A stretch of DNA of 64,000 nt from an uncultured Thioclava sp. (GTDB taxonomy: Bacteria > Pseudomonadota > Alphaproteobacteria > Rhodobacterales > Rhodobacteraceae), in contig NZ_CAJYBT010000004.1 in assembly GCF_913064665.1 (NCBI RefSeq), positions 62,001 to 126,000 of the forward strand, read 5' to 3'. The notes under the pieces are model-generated. The model had not been told where the DNA came from and searched no databases. It saw nothing but the letters and a program-made list of their open reading frames with translations. A program made the position numbers and the translations under genes. Positions 1-9,630 of this stretch are shown here, in pieces; position 1 is the stretch's first letter, and every line of letters begins with the position of its first letter.

Positions 1-1125
1 CTGATCCTGCCCTATCTCGATATCGACCTGAAATATTACGATCTTGGCATCGAGTCCCGCGACGCCACCGACGACCAGATCACCGTGGATGCCGCCGAGG
101 CGATCAAGAAATACGGCGTGGGCGTGAAATGCGCCACCATCACCCCCGATGAAGCACGCGTCGAAGAGTTCGGCCTCAAGCGCATGTACCGCAGCCCCAA
201 CGGCACGATCCGCAACATCCTTGGCGGTGTGATCTTCCGCGAGCCGATCATCTGCAAGAACGTGCCGCGTCTGGTGCCGGGCTGGACCAAGCCGATCGTG
301 GTTGGCCGTCACGCCTTTGGCGACCAGTACCGCGCCACCGACTTCCTGTTCCCCGGCAAGGGCAAGCTGACGATCAAATTCGTCGGCGACGACGGCACCG
401 TGATCGAAAAGGACGTGTTCGACGCACCCTCCGCCGGTGTGACGATGGCGATGTATAACCTCGATGAATCGATCATCGACTTCGCCCGCGCCTCGATGAA
501 CTACGGTCTCGTCAAAGGCTGGCCGGTCTATCTGTCCACGAAAAACACCATCCTCAAGGCCTATGACGGTCGCTTTAAGGATCTGTTCCAGAAGGTGTTC
601 GACGAAGAATTCGCCGACAAGTTCAAAGCCGCTGGCATCACCTATGAGCACCGCCTGATCGACGATATGGTCGCCTCGGCGATGAAATGGTCGGGCGGCT
701 ATGTCTGGGCGTGCAAAAACTACGATGGCGACGTGCAGTCCGACACCGTGGCGCAGGGCTTTGGCTCGCTGGGTCTGATGACCTCGGTGCTGATGACGCC
801 CGATGGTCAGACGGTTGAGGCCGAAGCGGCGCATGGCACCGTGACGCGTCACTACCGCCAGCATCAGGCCGGTAAGGAAACCTCGACCAACTCGATCGCG
901 TCGATCTTTGCTTGGACCGGTGGCCTCAAGCATCGCGCGAAACTCGACAATAACGCAGCGCTGCTGAACTTTGCCGAGACGCTGGAAAAAGTCTGCGTGC
1001 AGACGGTTGAAGATGGTCACATGACCAAGGATCTCGCGCTGCTGGTTGGCCCCGATCAGAAATGGCTCACCACGATGGGCTATCTCGAAAAGGTTGACGA
1101 GTATCTCAACAAAGCGCTGGCATAA
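1..1125 (+). CDS. icd: NADP-dependent isocitrate dehydrogenase, 5'-truncated by the window edge
   Basis: Cytosolic TCA-cycle enzyme that oxidatively decarboxylates isocitrate to 2-oxoglutarate with NADP. The reading frame is open from base 1, so 374 residues are visible; the eukaryote-like dimeric type is about 404 long, so some 30 N-terminal residues lie outside. Seen in the sequence: the substrate loop SPNGTIRN, the arginine-containing stretch [16 protein letters not shown], the metal-binding aspartates in [16 protein letters not shown] and NYDGDVQSD, and the NADP-binding [10 protein letters not shown]. These place it in the type II (mammalian-like) dimeric subfamily rather than the E. coli type. 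A hairpin terminator follows directly. It appears to be a single-gene unit at this end. Confidence 0.97.
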   Translation: MILPYLDIDLKYYDLGIESRDATDDQITVDAAEAIKKYGVGVKCATITPDEARVEEFGLKRMYRSPNGTIRNILGGVIFREPIICKNVPRLVPGWTKPIVVGRHAFGDQYRATDFLFPGKGKLTIKFVGDDGTVIEKDVFDAPSAGVTMAMYNLDESIIDFARASMNYGLVKGWPVYLSTKNTILKAYDGRFKDLFQKVFDEEFADKFKAAGITYEHRLIDDMVASAMKWSGGYVWACKNYDGDVQSDTVAQGFGSLGLMTSVLMTPDGQTVEAEAAHGTVTRHYRQHQAGKETSTNSIASIFAWTGGLKHRAKLDNNAALLNFAETLEKVCVQTVEDGHMTKDLALLVGPDQKWLTTMGYLEKVDEYLNKALA

Positions 1126-1149
1126 GCCACGTTTTAGAAATGAGTTTGG

Positions 1150-1179
1150 GGGCCGGACGCAGGATGCGCCCGGCCCTTT
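1150..1179 (+). terminator. Intrinsic terminator after icd
   Basis: GGGCCGG pairs with CCGGCCC, extended by CGC/GCG with one mismatch, around loop AGGAT, followed by TTT. It lies 24 bases after the icd stop and just before the end of the convergent small gene, so it may serve both. Confidence 0.7.
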
Positions 1180-1182
1180 CGC

Positions 1183-1422
1183 TTACCGGATGAACCTTCT
1201 GGGATCAGGCGGTGGTTCGTTTGGCCCCAAACCGATATCCTTGCGCAGATGGTTGCTCAGCACATCGACATTGACGGGTTTTGGACTGCGTGTAAGCAGG
1301 GCCAAGATGGCCGAGCGCAGCACTTTTCCCGCGCCGAATTTGGCGATTGCAGCCTCTATTGTGAACGGGTCGCTCTGATGGTCAACTGTTTGTATCATTT
1401 GATATTTCCGGCATGCGGACAT
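1183..1422 (-). CDS. Small conserved-looking hypothetical protein (79 aa)
   Basis: I do not recognise a named family. The protein is 79 residues, with a helical centre (FTIEAAIAKFGAGKVLRSAI) and a proline-rich tail ending in PPPDPRRFIR. The composition and phrasing look like a real alphaproteobacterial short protein, not a shadow, and no alternative frame is better. A methionine at residue 9 (start 1398) is an alternative start. It converges on icd and shares the terminator hairpin. No signal peptide or membrane segment is visible. The function is unknown. Confidence 0.6.
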   Translation of the reverse strand: MSACRKYQMIQTVDHQSDPFTIEAAIAKFGAGKVLRSAILALLTRSPKPVNVDVLSNHLRKDIGLGPNEPPPDPRRFIR

Positions 1423-1804
1423 GCGCCCGCGACCGGCCTTTCATCTAAGTTTGAAGGATGAGTCCTGGTGCGCGATTGCGACCAATACGGTCGGAAATCA
1501 GGCGGTTATATCAGACTCGGGTTACAGGAATGGGGCGTGGCCCCAAATAGTCAGCGCGTATGCTTAGCCTTGGCGTCGAGCCAAGCGGCGATAGCGCGAC
1601 CGAGTTCCGAAACACGCGACGGAAGCAAGATGATAGATCATGATCTAGCCTCCTCTGATTGGGGCGTTTCGGAATGGCGCGATAACGCCCAGTGCTGTGA
1701 TTCTATGCAACTCACGCGCGCGTGATTGCACAATTCCCCGTCAGATCGTGGCTTAACTGCACCACTGCTTGCGCAGGCGCGCGCCCCGTGGCAAGCCTCG
1801 GCGC
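1423..1804. other. Intergenic stretch, mostly empty
   Basis: About 380 bases between the small hypothetical gene and the first YitT-type gene. The only item noted is a possible 25-codon minus-strand frame with a strong ribosome binding site (1564-1641), listed separately. I see no tRNA, terminator with a T-tract, or repeat. It must hold the divergent promoters of the flanking genes, but I cannot place them confidently. Confidence 0.5.
1564..1641 (-). CDS. Possible very short peptide gene (25 aa), weak call
   Basis: An ATG at 1641 is preceded on the minus strand by AGAGGAGG seven bases upstream, an unusually good ribosome binding site for an intergenic stretch. The frame gives a 25-residue arginine-rich peptide. 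A neighbouring minus-strand frame without an ATG reads SRVSELGRAIAAWLDAKAKH, which looks more protein-like (amphipathic helix). A frameshifted remnant of a slightly longer small protein is therefore possible. Expression and function are unknown. Confidence 0.2.
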   Translation of the reverse strand: MIYHLASVACFGTRSRYRRLARRQG

Positions 1805-2422
1805 ATGAGCGATATCAACACCGTAAACCCCGCCCGTCACACCCTGCTGGAGGACACCCAAGGCCTGCTTAGCGGCACGGTTCTTGTGTCGCTTTCGGTG
1901 GTTTTTCTGCATGGCGCGGGGCTGTTTACAGGGCAGATCGCTGGGCTGTCGCTGGTGATCAGCTATCTGTCGGGCTGGAGCTTTGGCGCTGTGTTCTTCC
2001 TGCTCAACCTACCATTCTATTGGCTGGCCTTTCGCCGGATGGGGCTGCGTTTCACGCTCAAGACGATGATCTCGGTCGCGTTGCTATCAGCCATGACCGA
2101 GATCTGGCCGCATCTGATTAGCTTTGCCACTCTGCATCCGGGGGCTGCGACGACTTTGGCGGGGGTGACGGCGGGCGCGGGATTGCTGGCGTTGTTTCGC
2201 CATGGCGCAAGCCTTGGTGGAGTCGGGATCGTGGCGCTTTATCTGCAGGACAAAACCGGGTTCAAGGCGGGAAAGACGCAGATTTTGTTTGATTGCTGCG
2301 TGTTCCTGTTCGCGGTGTTTGTGCTTCCGCTTGATAAGGTCGGCTGGTCGCTGCTGGGCGCGATGGTGCTTAATATCATCATCATGATTAACCATCGTCG
2401 CGACCGCTATATCGCGATCTGA
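1805..2422 (+). CDS. YitT-type integral membrane protein, copy 1
   Basis: Polytopic inner-membrane protein of the YitT/DUF161 membrane family, 205 residues with about five hydrophobic segments. The characteristic glycine-rich stretch (SYLSGWSFGAVFFLLNLPFY) and the repeat-like GASLGGVGIVALYLQDKTGF near residue 150 are clear. The C-terminal DUF2179 domain of Firmicutes YitT is absent, so this is the membrane part only. The ATG at 1805 is preferred over upstream starts because the extra residues would be arginine-rich and lack a homologue in the next gene. Its sister copy follows 84 bases downstream. The transported substrate, if any, is not known from sequence. Confidence 0.85.
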   Translation: MSDINTVNPARHTLLEDTQGLLSGTVLVSLSVVFLHGAGLFTGQIAGLSLVISYLSGWSFGAVFFLLNLPFYWLAFRRMGLRFTLKTMISVALLSAMTEIWPHLISFATLHPGAATTLAGVTAGAGLLALFRHGASLGGVGIVALYLQDKTGFKAGKTQILFDCCVFLFAVFVLPLDKVGWSLLGAMVLNIIIMINHRRDRYIAI

Positions 2423-2506
2423 ACGCCCCCAGCTATTCGCCCCCATCATAGCGGCTCTGCGCACAAGCAGCGTTGGCTTTCCCGTGGGATGCGTCATATT
2501 TAGGTC

Positions 2507-3127
2507 ATGAATATTGACCTTAATACACCCGCCCACCCCCGCTATTCCGGCCTTGAGGATCTGCAAGGCTTGGTCGTAGCCTCTGCCCAAGCCGCGCTGG
2601 GTTTGCACCTGCTGCGCGCTGCGGGGCTGGTCACTGGCGGCACGGCGGGCACGGCGCTGATCTTGTCTTATGTCAGCGGCATCAGCTTTGGCGTCGTGTT
2701 TTTCGCGATCAACATCCCGTTTTACGCCTTTGCCTATTACGCGCGTGGCCTGCCCTTTGCGCTGAAAAGCCTAGCAACCGTCAGCCTTGTGTCAGTGATG
2801 GCCGAGGCGCTTAAGCCGCTTTTGCACGTTGATCACATCCATCCTGGCATCGCGGCGCTGCTGTTTGGCGTCTCGGCCGGGGTTGGCCTGCTTGGCCTGT
2901 TTCGCCACCAAGGCAGTCTGGGCGGCGTGTCGATCGTGGCGGTGATCTTGCAAGACAAGTTTGGCTTTCGCGCAGGCTGGACGCAGGCGATCCATGATCT
3001 GGTCTTGTTCGTGATCGCCAGCTTCATACTAGCGCCCGAGCAGGTGCTTTGGTCGCTGCTTGGGGCTTTGGTGCTCAATTTTGTGATCGCGATGAACCAC
3101 CGGCGCGATTGGTATGTCGCGAACTGA
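2507..3127 (+). CDS. YitT-type integral membrane protein, copy 2
   Basis: A 206-residue paralogue of the gene just upstream, collinear along its whole length. Both have LEDxQGL near the N-terminus, the SYxSGxSFGxVFF segment, the HPGxAxLxxGVxAGxGLLxLFRH segment and the C-terminal NHRRDxY end. Same membrane-only YitT architecture. The two copies have diverged considerably, suggesting an old tandem duplication and perhaps a heteromeric membrane complex (inference). typA begins 69 bases downstream on the same strand, but its function is unrelated. Confidence 0.85.
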   Translation: MNIDLNTPAHPRYSGLEDLQGLVVASAQAALGLHLLRAAGLVTGGTAGTALILSYVSGISFGVVFFAINIPFYAFAYYARGLPFALKSLATVSLVSVMAEALKPLLHVDHIHPGIAALLFGVSAGVGLLGLFRHQGSLGGVSIVAVILQDKFGFRAGWTQAIHDLVLFVIASFILAPEQVLWSLLGALVLNFVIAMNHRRDWYVAN

Positions 3128-3196
3128 TCACCGGGACTAGCCAAGCCAACGCTTTTCCCTTATGGGCGGGGCAACTCAGAAAACAGGCGGTTTCTC

Positions 3197-5017
3197 ATGG
3201 ACCTTCGCAATATTGCGATCATTGCACACGTTGACCACGGCAAGACGACTCTGGTTGACCAACTTCTGCGCCAATCCGGCGCGTTTCGGGAAAATCAGGC
3301 TGTCGCGGAACGCGCGATGGACAGCAACGATATCGAACGCGAACGCGGTATCACCATTCTCGCCAAGGCGACCTCGGTGGAATGGAAAGGCACGCGCATC
3401 AATATCGTCGACACTCCCGGCCACGCCGATTTCGGCGGCGAGGTGGAGCGTATCCTAAGCATGGTGGACGGGGTTTGTCTGCTGGTGGACGCGGCCGAAG
3501 GCCCGATGCCGCAAACCAAATTCGTGACCTCCAAGGCGCTGGCGCTGGGTCTCAAGCCGATCGTCGTTCTCAACAAGGTGGACAAGCCCGCCGCTGAACC
3601 CGATCGCGCGCTGGATGAAGTGTTTGATCTGTTCGCCAACCTCGGCGCAGATGATCAGCAGTTGGACTTCCCCCATGTCTATGCTTCGGGCATCGGCGGC
3701 TGGGCGGATCTGGAACTCGACGGGCCGCGCAAGAATCTCGATGCTCTGTTTGATCTGATCGTGAAACATGTCGAGGCGCCCAAGCAGCTGGCCAACGAAG
3801 ACAAACCGTTCCGCATGCTGGCGACCACGCTGGGCGCGGACCCGTTCATCGGGCGCATCCTGACCGGGCGCGTTGAGGCAGGACGCCTGAAAGTCGGTGA
3901 TACGCTTAAGGCGCTGTCGCGCGAAGGCGACAAGATTGAGCAATTCCGTTGCACGAAAATCCTCGCCTTCCGTGGTCTTGGCCAGCAGCCTATCGATGAG
4001 GCCGTGGCGGGCGATATCGTGACCGTGGCGGGCATGTCCAAAGCCACTGTGGCCGATACGCTTTGCGCGCTTGAGGTCGAAGACGCGATCTTCTCGCAAC
4101 CCATCGACCCGCCCACCATCTCGGTGACGTTTGGCATCAATGACAGCCCGCTCGCAGGCAAGGACGGCTCGAAAGTGCAATCGCGCGTGATCCGCGAACG
4201 CCTGATGAAAGAGGCCGAAACCAACGTCGCGATCAAGATCGAAGACACGCCCGGTGGCGAGGCGTTCGTCGTTTCGGGACGTGGCGAATTGCAGATGGGC
4301 GTCTTGATCGAAAACATGCGCCGCGAAGGGTTCGAACTGTCGATCTCGCGCCCGCGGGTGATTTTCCGCGAGGAAGACGGCCAGCGTCTGGAGCCGATCG
4401 AAGAGGTCATCGTCGATGTTGATGACGAATATTCCGGCGTCGTGATCGAAAAGCTGACTTCGTCCCGCAAGGGCGAGTTGACCGAGATGCGCCCCGCTGG
4501 CGTCGGCAAGACCCGCATCGTGGCACTGGTGCCTTCGCGCGGTCTGATCGGCTATCAGGGCGAGTTCATGACCGATACGCGCGGCAATGGCGTGCTCAAC
4601 CGCATTTTCCATTCCTGGGCACCTTACAAGGGTCAGATCGACGGGCGTCGTCAGGGCGTGCTGATCTCGATGGATAGCGGGATTTCGGTGGCCTACGCGC
4701 TGTGGAACCTCGAAGAACGCGGCAAGATGTTCATCGGCGCACAAGAGCAGGTCTATACCGGCATGATCATTGGCGAGCATTCGCGCGACAACGATCTTGA
4801 GGTGAACCCGCTCAAGGGCAAGAAACTGACCAACGTGCGCGCAAGTGGCACCGATGAGGCCGTGCGCCTGACCACGCCGGTGCGTCTCAGCCTTGAAGAG
4901 GCAATCGCCTATATCAACGATGACGAACTGGTCGAAGTGACGCCCAAGGCGATCCGCCTGCGCAAGCGCCACCTTGACCCGCATGAGCGCAAACGCGCCA
5001 CGCGCGCCGGGGCGTAA
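3197..5017 (+). CDS. typA: Translational GTPase TypA/BipA
   Basis: Ribosome-associated GTPase of the EF-G-like family, implicated in ribosome assembly and stress or low-temperature growth. It has 606 residues, the normal family length. G1 AHVDHGKTT is at residues 10-18, G2 RGIT at 50-53, G3 DTPGHADFG at 72-80 and G4 NKVD at 126-129. EF-G-like domains follow, with the BipA-specific C-terminal domain at the end ([12 protein letters not shown]). The start fits the universally short N-terminus [17 protein letters not shown] strong terminator follows within 25 bases. Confidence 0.97.
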   Translation: MDLRNIAIIAHVDHGKTTLVDQLLRQSGAFRENQAVAERAMDSNDIERERGITILAKATSVEWKGTRINIVDTPGHADFGGEVERILSMVDGVCLLVDAAEGPMPQTKFVTSKALALGLKPIVVLNKVDKPAAEPDRALDEVFDLFANLGADDQQLDFPHVYASGIGGWADLELDGPRKNLDALFDLIVKHVEAPKQLANEDKPFRMLATTLGADPFIGRILTGRVEAGRLKVGDTLKALSREGDKIEQFRCTKILAFRGLGQQPIDEAVAGDIVTVAGMSKATVADTLCALEVEDAIFSQPIDPPTISVTFGINDSPLAGKDGSKVQSRVIRERLMKEAETNVAIKIEDTPGGEAFVVSGRGELQMGVLIENMRREGFELSISRPRVIFREEDGQRLEPIEEVIVDVDDEYSGVVIEKLTSSRKGELTEMRPAGVGKTRIVALVPSRGLIGYQGEFMTDTRGNGVLNRIFHSWAPYKGQIDGRRQGVLISMDSGISVAYALWNLEERGKMFIGAQEQVYTGMIIGEHSRDNDLEVNPLKGKKLTNVRASGTDEAVRLTTPVRLSLEEAIAYINDDELVEVTPKAIRLRKRHLDPHERKRATRAGA

Positions 5018-5038
5018 CGCCCCTGCCAATGGGACATG

Positions 5039-5068
5039 AAAAAGGGGCGCTTGCGAGCGCCCCTTTTT
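5039..5068. terminator. Bidirectional intrinsic terminator between typA and lpd
   Basis: An eight-base-pair stem GGGGCGCT/AGCGCCCC with a TGCG loop, preceded by AAAAA and followed by TTTTT. It can therefore stop both typA and the convergent lpd transcript. Confidence 0.9.
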
Positions 5069-5091
5069 GCTATTTCACGATGCGAGCCGCC

Positions 5092-6486
5092 TTAGAAATG
5101 CAGCGCGCGCCCATAGGCATCCAGCACCGATTCATGCATCATCTCGGACAGCGTCGGGTGCGGGAAGACGGTGTTCATCAGGTCTTCTTCGGTGGTCTCA
5201 AGCTGGCGGCCAATCACATAGCCCTGAATCAACTCGGTCACCTCAGCGCCAATCATATGCGCGCCCAGCAACTCGCCGGTCTTAGCGTCAAACACGGTTT
5301 TGACCATGCCCTCGGGTTCGCCCAATGCAATCGCCTTACCGTTGCCGATGAACGGGAAACGCCCGACCTTGACCTCAAAGCCCGCCTCTTTGGCTTTGGC
5401 CTCGGTCATGCCGACGCTCGCCACTTGCGGCTGGCAATAGGTGCAGCCCGCAATCGAGCCCGGCTTAATCGGATGGGCGTGTTTGCCCGCGATCAATTCG
5501 GCCACCATCACGCCCTCATGGCTGGCCTTGTGCGCAAGCCACGGCGCGCCCGCGATGTCACCAATCGCATAAACCCCGTCCACGCCAGTGCGGCAGAACT
5601 CATCCACGATCACATGGGTGCGGTCGATTTTAACGCCCGCGTCTTCCAGCCCCAGATCCTCGACATTGCCCACGATGCCAACGGCGGAAATCACGGTATC
5701 GACCTCAAGCGTCTCGGTCTTGCCGCCCGATTCCAGCGTCGCGATCACCTTGTCGGCCTTGCGATCCAGCTTGGTCACGGTGGTCTTTTCGCGGATCTTC
5801 ATGCCCTGTTTCTCGAACTGCTTTTTCGCAAATTTCGAGATTTCCTCATCTTCGACAGGAAGCACGCGATCCATCACTTCGACGACCGTCGTGTCAGCGC
5901 CCAAAGTATTGAAGAAGCTTGCAAATTCGATGCCAATCGCGCCCGAACCAATGACCAGAAGTTTCTTGGGCTGATGGGGTGGTTGCAGCGCGTGCTTATA
6001 GGACCAAACGCGTTTGCCATCGGCCTCAAGCCCCGGCAAGTTACGCGCACGCGCGCCCGTCGCCAGAATGATATTCTTTGACGTGAGCTCCTCGGTGCCC
6101 TTGTCGGTCTTAACCGATACCTTGCCCGGGCCCGCCAGCTTGCCCACGCCCATCACAACGTCGATCTTGTTCTTCTTCATCAGATGCGACACGCCCGAGG
6201 AAAGCTGCTTGGCCACCCCACGAGACCGCTTGACCACCGCATCCAGATCATAGCCGATCTTCTCTGCGCTCAGCCCGAAATCCTTGGCGCGTTCCATCAA
6301 GTGAAACACTTCGGCCGAGCGCAACAGCGCCTTGGTAGGTATACAGCCCCAGTTGAGACAAATCCCGCCGATATGCTCGCGCTCGACAATGGCCACCTTG
6401 AGACCCAGTTGTGCCCCCCGGATGGCACTGACATAGCCCCCCGGCCCTGACCCTATCACGATCATATCGTAGCTTTTCGATGCCAT
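5092..6486 (-). CDS. lpdA: Dihydrolipoyl dehydrogenase (E3)
   Basis: FAD enzyme that reoxidises dihydrolipoamide in 2-oxoacid dehydrogenase and glycine cleavage complexes, passing electrons to NAD. It has 464 residues. FAD-binding GSGPGG is at residues 12-17, the redox disulphide is C43/C48 in GGICLNWGCIP, a NAD-binding GSGAIGIEFASFF motif lies in the middle, and the C-terminal catalytic HPTLSE has its His near residue 443. It stands apart from any E1/E2 genes in this window, so its partner complex cannot be decided from context. GGAGA lies upstream of the ATG. Its 3' end faces typA across the shared terminator. Confidence 0.95.
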   Translation of the reverse strand: MASKSYDMIVIGSGPGGYVSAIRGAQLGLKVAIVEREHIGGICLNWGCIPTKALLRSAEVFHLMERAKDFGLSAEKIGYDLDAVVKRSRGVAKQLSSGVSHLMKKNKIDVVMGVGKLAGPGKVSVKTDKGTEELTSKNIILATGARARNLPGLEADGKRVWSYKHALQPPHQPKKLLVIGSGAIGIEFASFFNTLGADTTVVEVMDRVLPVEDEEISKFAKKQFEKQGMKIREKTTVTKLDRKADKVIATLESGGKTETLEVDTVISAVGIVGNVEDLGLEDAGVKIDRTHVIVDEFCRTGVDGVYAIGDIAGAPWLAHKASHEGVMVAELIAGKHAHPIKPGSIAGCTYCQPQVASVGMTEAKAKEAGFEVKVGRFPFIGNGKAIALGEPEGMVKTVFDAKTGELLGAHMIGAEVTELIQGYVIGRQLETTEEDLMNTVFPHPTLSEMMHESVLDAYGRALHF

Positions 6487-6522
6487 GTCTTCTCTCCGGA
6501 TAGAAATTAGTTTGACGCTAAA

Positions 6523-7107
6523 CTATTTTGAATTTGCGTTCAACTCATCCTGTTCTGACAGCGCTTTGCGATAGCCCCCTTCGCGCATATAGGCCGCCTC
6601 TTCTGGGGTGGTTTCACGGTTCAATGCGTCATTGCGCCATGGAAAGCGCCCAAAGCGTTCGATGACGGATCGATGCGCGCGCGCGTGGCGCAGATTGTCA
6701 GTGCCGCGTAATCGATCGGTAAAAAAGACAATTGCGCGATCTTGATCCGCGAGATCTTCGGAATGCATGAAGGGTAGGTAAAAGAACTGCTGCAAGGGAG
6801 GGGGGATTTTCAAATCAAACCCCTCCGAGATTGCGCGGCCCGCATGTTGGCGCGCCTCCGGATCGGTGGCAAAGCTGCGCGCATCGTCGCGAAACATATT
6901 TCGGGGAAATTGGTCGAGCAGCAAGATCAGCGCCAGCGCCCCGCGCGGTGTTTGTGCCCAATCCGTCAGTGCGCCCTGTGCAGCCACCTGCCAAAGCGGC
7001 GCGTAGCGACATCGAATGGTGGCATCGGTTTCTTCGCTCGATGCATACCAGTTCGCTTGCCCGACATCGCGCGTCCAGAACGTAACGATCTCTTCAACAC
7101 GGTCCAT
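6523..7107 (-). CDS. DUF924 family protein
   Basis: A 194-residue soluble protein of the DUF924 family, predicted to be an all-helical, TPR-like fold. Recognisable features are the N-terminal ...IVTFW...W start, LALILLLDQFPRNMFRDDARSFATD and FFYLPFMHSEDLADQD, typical landmarks of the family. No enzymatic function is established that I know of. It lies 36 bases upstream of lpd on the same strand, so co-transcription is possible, but no functional link is evident. Confidence 0.85.
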   Translation of the reverse strand: MDRVEEIVTFWTRDVGQANWYASSEETDATIRCRYAPLWQVAAQGALTDWAQTPRGALALILLLDQFPRNMFRDDARSFATDPEARQHAGRAISEGFDLKIPPPLQQFFYLPFMHSEDLADQDRAIVFFTDRLRGTDNLRHARAHRSVIERFGRFPWRNDALNRETTPEEAAYMREGGYRKALSEQDELNANSK

Positions 7108-7173
7108 CTTGGCCCTCCCCCTGACGTTACTTGGGATTATGGTAGGGCAAGGAGGCGCTTGATCAAAGCGCTG

Positions 7174-8472
7174 TCAGGCGGCGGCATCCTTCACGTTTTG
7201 CGTAGCCGCCTCTGCCGCGGCCTCGTCGGCAGCCGCCTCTGCCTCTTCCTGCGCGACCTCCAGCACCGCCTCAACCGCGACCGCCGTGGCCGTGGGCGAG
7301 AGCACCGCATAGGCGCCGGTATCGGCAGGCGACAGCGACACGCGCCGCGTCATCCGCCAGCCCGCATACCCCGCAATCGCAAAAAACAGCACCCCGATAT
7401 AAAGGAAAAACCCGCCCGGTCCGACGATCCCCATCAACCAACCCGTCACGATCGGCCCACTGACCGCGCCCAGCCCGTTGACGAACATCAACCCCGCCGA
7501 GGCCGAGGCCATATCCGAGTAATCCAGATAATCATTGGTATAAGCGATCAGCAGCGAATAAAGCGGGTTCGCAACGCCACCAATCAGAGCCGCCGCAAAC
7601 AAAAGCACGAAAAACGGCGGATTGAACAACAAAACAACGCCCGTCATCACGCCGCCGATCAGCGCCGCACCTGCGATCAAAACACGACGATCCATCCGGT
7701 CCGAGGCCCAGCCGATCGGGTATTGCAGCACCATGCCCCCGACATAGATTGCGGCGACAAATTCCGATATCTCGCGCACGGTTAGCCCCGCCGCCGTGCC
7801 CCAGACCGAAGCCATCCCGAACATGGCCGAAAATACACCCCCCAGCAGGAAAATCCCGATCACCCCAAGCGGTGAAGTCTCCCAGAGCCGCTTGTAGGTC
7901 ATGCGCTGGATCGTCTCGAAACTGGGTGCGGGCGAGGCCGACAACAGGATCGGCGTGAAGGAAATCGACACCAGCACCGAGGGGATCACAAACAGCAGAT
8001 AGCCCGCCGGATCGCCGACGTTCAGCAAGCCTTGCGCGACGACGATTCCAAGCATCTGCATGATCATATACAGCGAAAGTGCTTGGCCGCGCGTCTCATT
8101 GGTGGCGCCCGCGTTCAGCCAGCTTTCAGCGGTGATATACACCCCCGAAAACGAGAACCCGATCAGCACCCGCATCACCATCCAGGCCGGCCAGGACGGC
8201 CAGGCGGCATACAGCACCAGAACCGCCGAGATCAGTGACCCAAGGGCTGCAAACACCCGCACATGCCCCACCCGCGCGATCAGACCCGGCACCATACGCG
8301 AGCCAAACAGGAAGCCCGCGAAATAGGCCGACATGACCAGCGACATATAGAACGTATCGATGCCCTCGATCCGGCCACGAATACCGAGCAACGTGCCCTG
8401 CATCCCGTTGCCCACCATCAACAGCAAAATCCCCAAAAGCAGGGGCCAGGTTTGGCGCAGCACTGTCAACAT
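7174..8472 (-). CDS. MFS transporter (YcaD-like)
   Basis: Inner-membrane secondary transporter of the major facilitator superfamily, 432 residues with about 12 hydrophobic segments. Early landmarks are GTLLGIRGRIEGID, FAGFLFGSRMVPGLIARVGH (loop 2-3 motif) and GFSFSGVYITAESWLN, the last typical of YcaD-like carriers. The C-terminus is an odd alanine/glutamate-rich hydrophilic tail of about 45 residues (AQEEAEAAADEAAAEAA). The ATG at 8472 is chosen because it starts directly before the first membrane helix; an upstream in-frame start at 8523 would add 17 residues. The substrate is not predictable. Confidence 0.85.
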   Translation of the reverse strand: MLTVLRQTWPLLLGILLLMVGNGMQGTLLGIRGRIEGIDTFYMSLVMSAYFAGFLFGSRMVPGLIARVGHVRVFAALGSLISAVLVLYAAWPSWPAWMVMRVLIGFSFSGVYITAESWLNAGATNETRGQALSLYMIMQMLGIVVAQGLLNVGDPAGYLLFVIPSVLVSISFTPILLSASPAPSFETIQRMTYKRLWETSPLGVIGIFLLGGVFSAMFGMASVWGTAAGLTVREISEFVAAIYVGGMVLQYPIGWASDRMDRRVLIAGAALIGGVMTGVVLLFNPPFFVLLFAAALIGGVANPLYSLLIAYTNDYLDYSDMASASAGLMFVNGLGAVSGPIVTGWLMGIVGPGGFFLYIGVLFFAIAGYAGWRMTRRVSLSPADTGAYAVLSPTATAVAVEAVLEVAQEEAEAAADEAAAEAATQNVKDAAA

Positions 8473-8563
8473 GATGGTCCCTCGGGGTTTGGCGGAAAAG
8501 ATGCACACATCCAGCAGCGGCATCTAGGGCTGCATCGCTCAAGAAACAGGCCCGATTGCGACA

Positions 8564-9625
8564 TTATGGGATCAGAAGCGACGAATCTCCGTAAGAGAAA
8601 AAACGATAACCATTTTTTACCGCATGATCATAGATCGAACGGATCCGATCTTGGCCCATTAACGCGGATACCAGCATCAGAAGCGTCGATTTTGGCAAAT
8701 GGAAATTGGTCATCAAAGCGTCGGTGATGCGAAATGCGAATCCGGGATAGATAAAAATGTCGGTGGCGTCGCGAAATGCAACAATATGGCCGGGTGCCCC
8801 GCCCGGGGCGCGGGCCGCCGATTCGATCAGGCGCAAGGCGGTGGTGCCAACGGGTATGATGCGCCCGCCCGCGGCTTTGGTGGCGTTGATTTCCGCAGCG
8901 GCCTGCGCGCTGACCTCACCCCACTCAGAATGCATCTTGTGGGTGGTCACGTCATCGACCTTCACCGGCAGGAACGTGCCCGCGCCGACATGCAGGGTCA
9001 CTTCGGTAAATTCCACACCTTTCGCGGCCAGCGCTTCAAGCAGCTCTTTGGTGAAATGCAAGCTCGCCGTCGGGGCGGCCACCGCCCCGGAATGACGCGC
9101 AAAAACCGTTTGATAATCGGATTTGTCGGCCTCGTCGGGGGCGCGCAGCGCAGCGATATAGGGCGGCAGAGGCATCGCGCCCGCCTGCGCCAAAGCGACG
9201 TCGAAATCCTCACCCTCAAGATTGAAGCTCAGACGCAACTGCCCCTCCGCGATCGCGACTACATCCGCAGACAGCGCGCTGGAAAACACAATCCGCTCGC
9301 CCGGTTTGACCTTGCGCAGGGGCTTGGCCAGCGCCGCCCATTCCCCCCCCGGCGCAGGCTCCAAAAGCGTAACCTCAATCTTGGCACTGACCTCGCCTTG
9401 CGCGGATTGACGGGTGCGCGACCCGGTCAGGCGCGCCGGGATCACCTTGGTATTGTTCAAGACCAACCGATCACCGGGGCGGAAAATATCCACCAGATCA
9501 AAGACATGGCGGTCTGAAATTGCATCCCCTTCGGCCAATAACAAACGCGCCGAATCCCGCGGACGCGCCGGTCGGGTTGCAATCAGCCCCTCGGGCAAAT
9601 CAAAGTCGAAATCCGCAAGCTGCAT
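8564..9625 (-). CDS. queA: tRNA preQ1(34) S-adenosylmethionine ribosyltransferase-isomerase
   Basis: Transfers and isomerises the ribosyl part of SAM to preQ1 in tRNA, giving epoxyqueuosine at wobble position 34. It has 353 residues, the normal length. Family landmarks are [12 protein letters not shown] at the N-terminus, [26 protein letters not shown], a C-terminal [17 protein letters not shown] and [13 protein letters not shown]. The ATG at 9625 matches the family start; a GTG at 9634 would overlap the upstream gene by GTGA. It is tightly coupled behind the AsmA-like gene. Other queuosine genes (tgt, queG) are not in the window. Confidence 0.96.
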   Translation of the reverse strand: MQLADFDFDLPEGLIATRPARPRDSARLLLAEGDAISDRHVFDLVDIFRPGDRLVLNNTKVIPARLTGSRTRQSAQGEVSAKIEVTLLEPAPGGEWAALAKPLRKVKPGERIVFSSALSADVVAIAEGQLRLSFNLEGEDFDVALAQAGAMPLPPYIAALRAPDEADKSDYQTVFARHSGAVAAPTASLHFTKELLEALAAKGVEFTEVTLHVGAGTFLPVKVDDVTTHKMHSEWGEVSAQAAAEINATKAAGGRIIPVGTTALRLIESAARAPGGAPGHIVAFRDATDIFIYPGFAFRITDALMTNFHLPKSTLLMLVSALMGQDRIRSIYDHAVKNGYRFFSYGDSSLLIP

Positions 9626-9630
9626 TCGGT

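Noticed and set aside
3455..5029. Long open frame antisense to typA (over 500 codons)
   Set aside because: A typical high-GC shadow: typA is unambiguous on the other strand and the antisense product has no recognisable domain and a histidine/arginine-rich composition.
5029..6081. Long open frame antisense to lpd
   Set aside because: Shadow of the clear dihydrolipoyl dehydrogenase gene; it also starts inside the terminator hairpin.
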